Shown here piece by piece: positions 6,706-6,996 of a stretch of 6,996 bases of DNA. Source of the stretch: Chloroflexia bacterium (GTDB lineage: Bacteria; Chloroflexota; Chloroflexia; Thermomicrobiales; UBA6265); contig JAUIGA010000180.1 in NCBI GenBank assembly GCA_030430125.1, forward strand, positions 1-6,996, in the 5' to 3' direction. The notes below the pieces were generated by a model, which was not told where the DNA came from, did no database searches, and saw only the letters and a list, made by a program, of their open reading frames with translations. Every line of letters starts with the position of its first letter. Positions within the stretch are counted from its first letter, which is position 1. Position numbers and translations under genes: made by a program.

Positions 6706-6996
6706 AATCGTAATACGCCCGTCGACTGGCACCGGTGGTGGCGGGCCTCCTTCGCAATCCGCAGCCCCGCGTTCGTGCACTGCGCTTTCTCCATGAGTTC
6801 CCACCTGAACAGGTTGAACAGGATGTCGCCGGCGGCAAGCGGCGAATCCGTGTAGAGGTTCACATTGCCCAGTTGCTGCAACGCGTAAAGACGGTAGTCC
6901 GCAACCCTGATCCACTCTGACAGGCCCGGCAGACCTGCCTCGCGTTTGACGCGGCCGCCCAGTTCCCCGCGCGCATCCGCCAGGGTCACTTCATAT
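6706..6996 (-). pseudogene. Broken fragment of an FMN/FAD amine-dehydrogenase-like oxidoreductase (dinucleotide-binding domain)
   Basis: Reading in from the right edge, the frame gives YEVTLADARGELGGRVKRE, then GLPGLSEWIRVADYRLYALQ and NVNLYTDSPLAAGDIL. This closely fits the C-terminal dinucleotide-binding half of the trimethylamine/dimethylamine dehydrogenase and 2,4-dienoyl-CoA reductase family. There the strand-acid-GGR pattern, the PGL-W-RV-DYR segment and NVxxYxxSxLxAxDIL precede an ATGAxWRxDGxGR motif. Here that motif is lost: after ILFNLFRW (about 6821-6798) the frame reads ELMEKAQCTNAGLR. A further family-like piece, PVPVDGRITI (6706-6738), appears in a different frame, so at least one frameshift is present. 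The roughly 200 further residues expected are absent. The original frame then runs on without a stop through an Arg-rich stretch into the DUF4397 gene. The gene is therefore truncated or decayed, or the assembly has an error or join here. The N-terminal flavin barrel would lie outside the window. Confidence 0.7.

Overview
The window is GC-rich, gene-dense bacterial DNA with no RNA genes, transposons, CRISPR arrays or long repeats that I can see. The best guess for the source is an environmental Chloroflexota (Thermomicrobia-like) bacterium. The grounds are high GC, small secreted cupin-like and DUF4397 proteins with short Pro/Ala/Thr-rich stretches, and a stand-alone P450. This is inference from protein style; there is no marker gene, and a GC-rich actinobacterium is possible.

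Layout. On the + strand: the 3' end of an unrecognised membrane-protein gene enters from the left edge (3-602). It is followed by a secreted cupin-like protein (695-1381). A convergent gap of 170 bp separates these from a minus-strand block, listed here in transcription order from right to left. First is the remnant of an FMN/FAD amine-dehydrogenase-type oxidoreductase (about 6996-6706), broken inside its dinucleotide-binding domain. Next is an exported protein with two DUF4397 repeats (6527-5793), then a strong GC-rich hairpin (5760-5717) that probably ends that transcript. Then come a DUF1269 membrane protein (5646-5143), a holin-like membrane domain fused to an alkaline-phosphatase-superfamily phosphodiesterase (5084-3012), and a cytochrome P450 (2820-1552).

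How the genes relate. The DUF1269 gene and the holin/phosphodiesterase gene are 58 bp apart on one strand and look like an operon acting at the cell envelope. The P450 is 191 bp further on and probably has its own promoter; no ferredoxin or reductase partner is in view. The cupin-like and DUF4397 proteins both appear to be exported and are small beta-rich proteins of unknown role.

The points most worth a second look are the broken oxidoreductase, whose reading frame runs without a stop into the DUF4397 gene, and the four-helix holin-like/phosphodiesterase fusion beside DUF1269. I found no convincing sign of a new defence, mobile or biosynthetic system.
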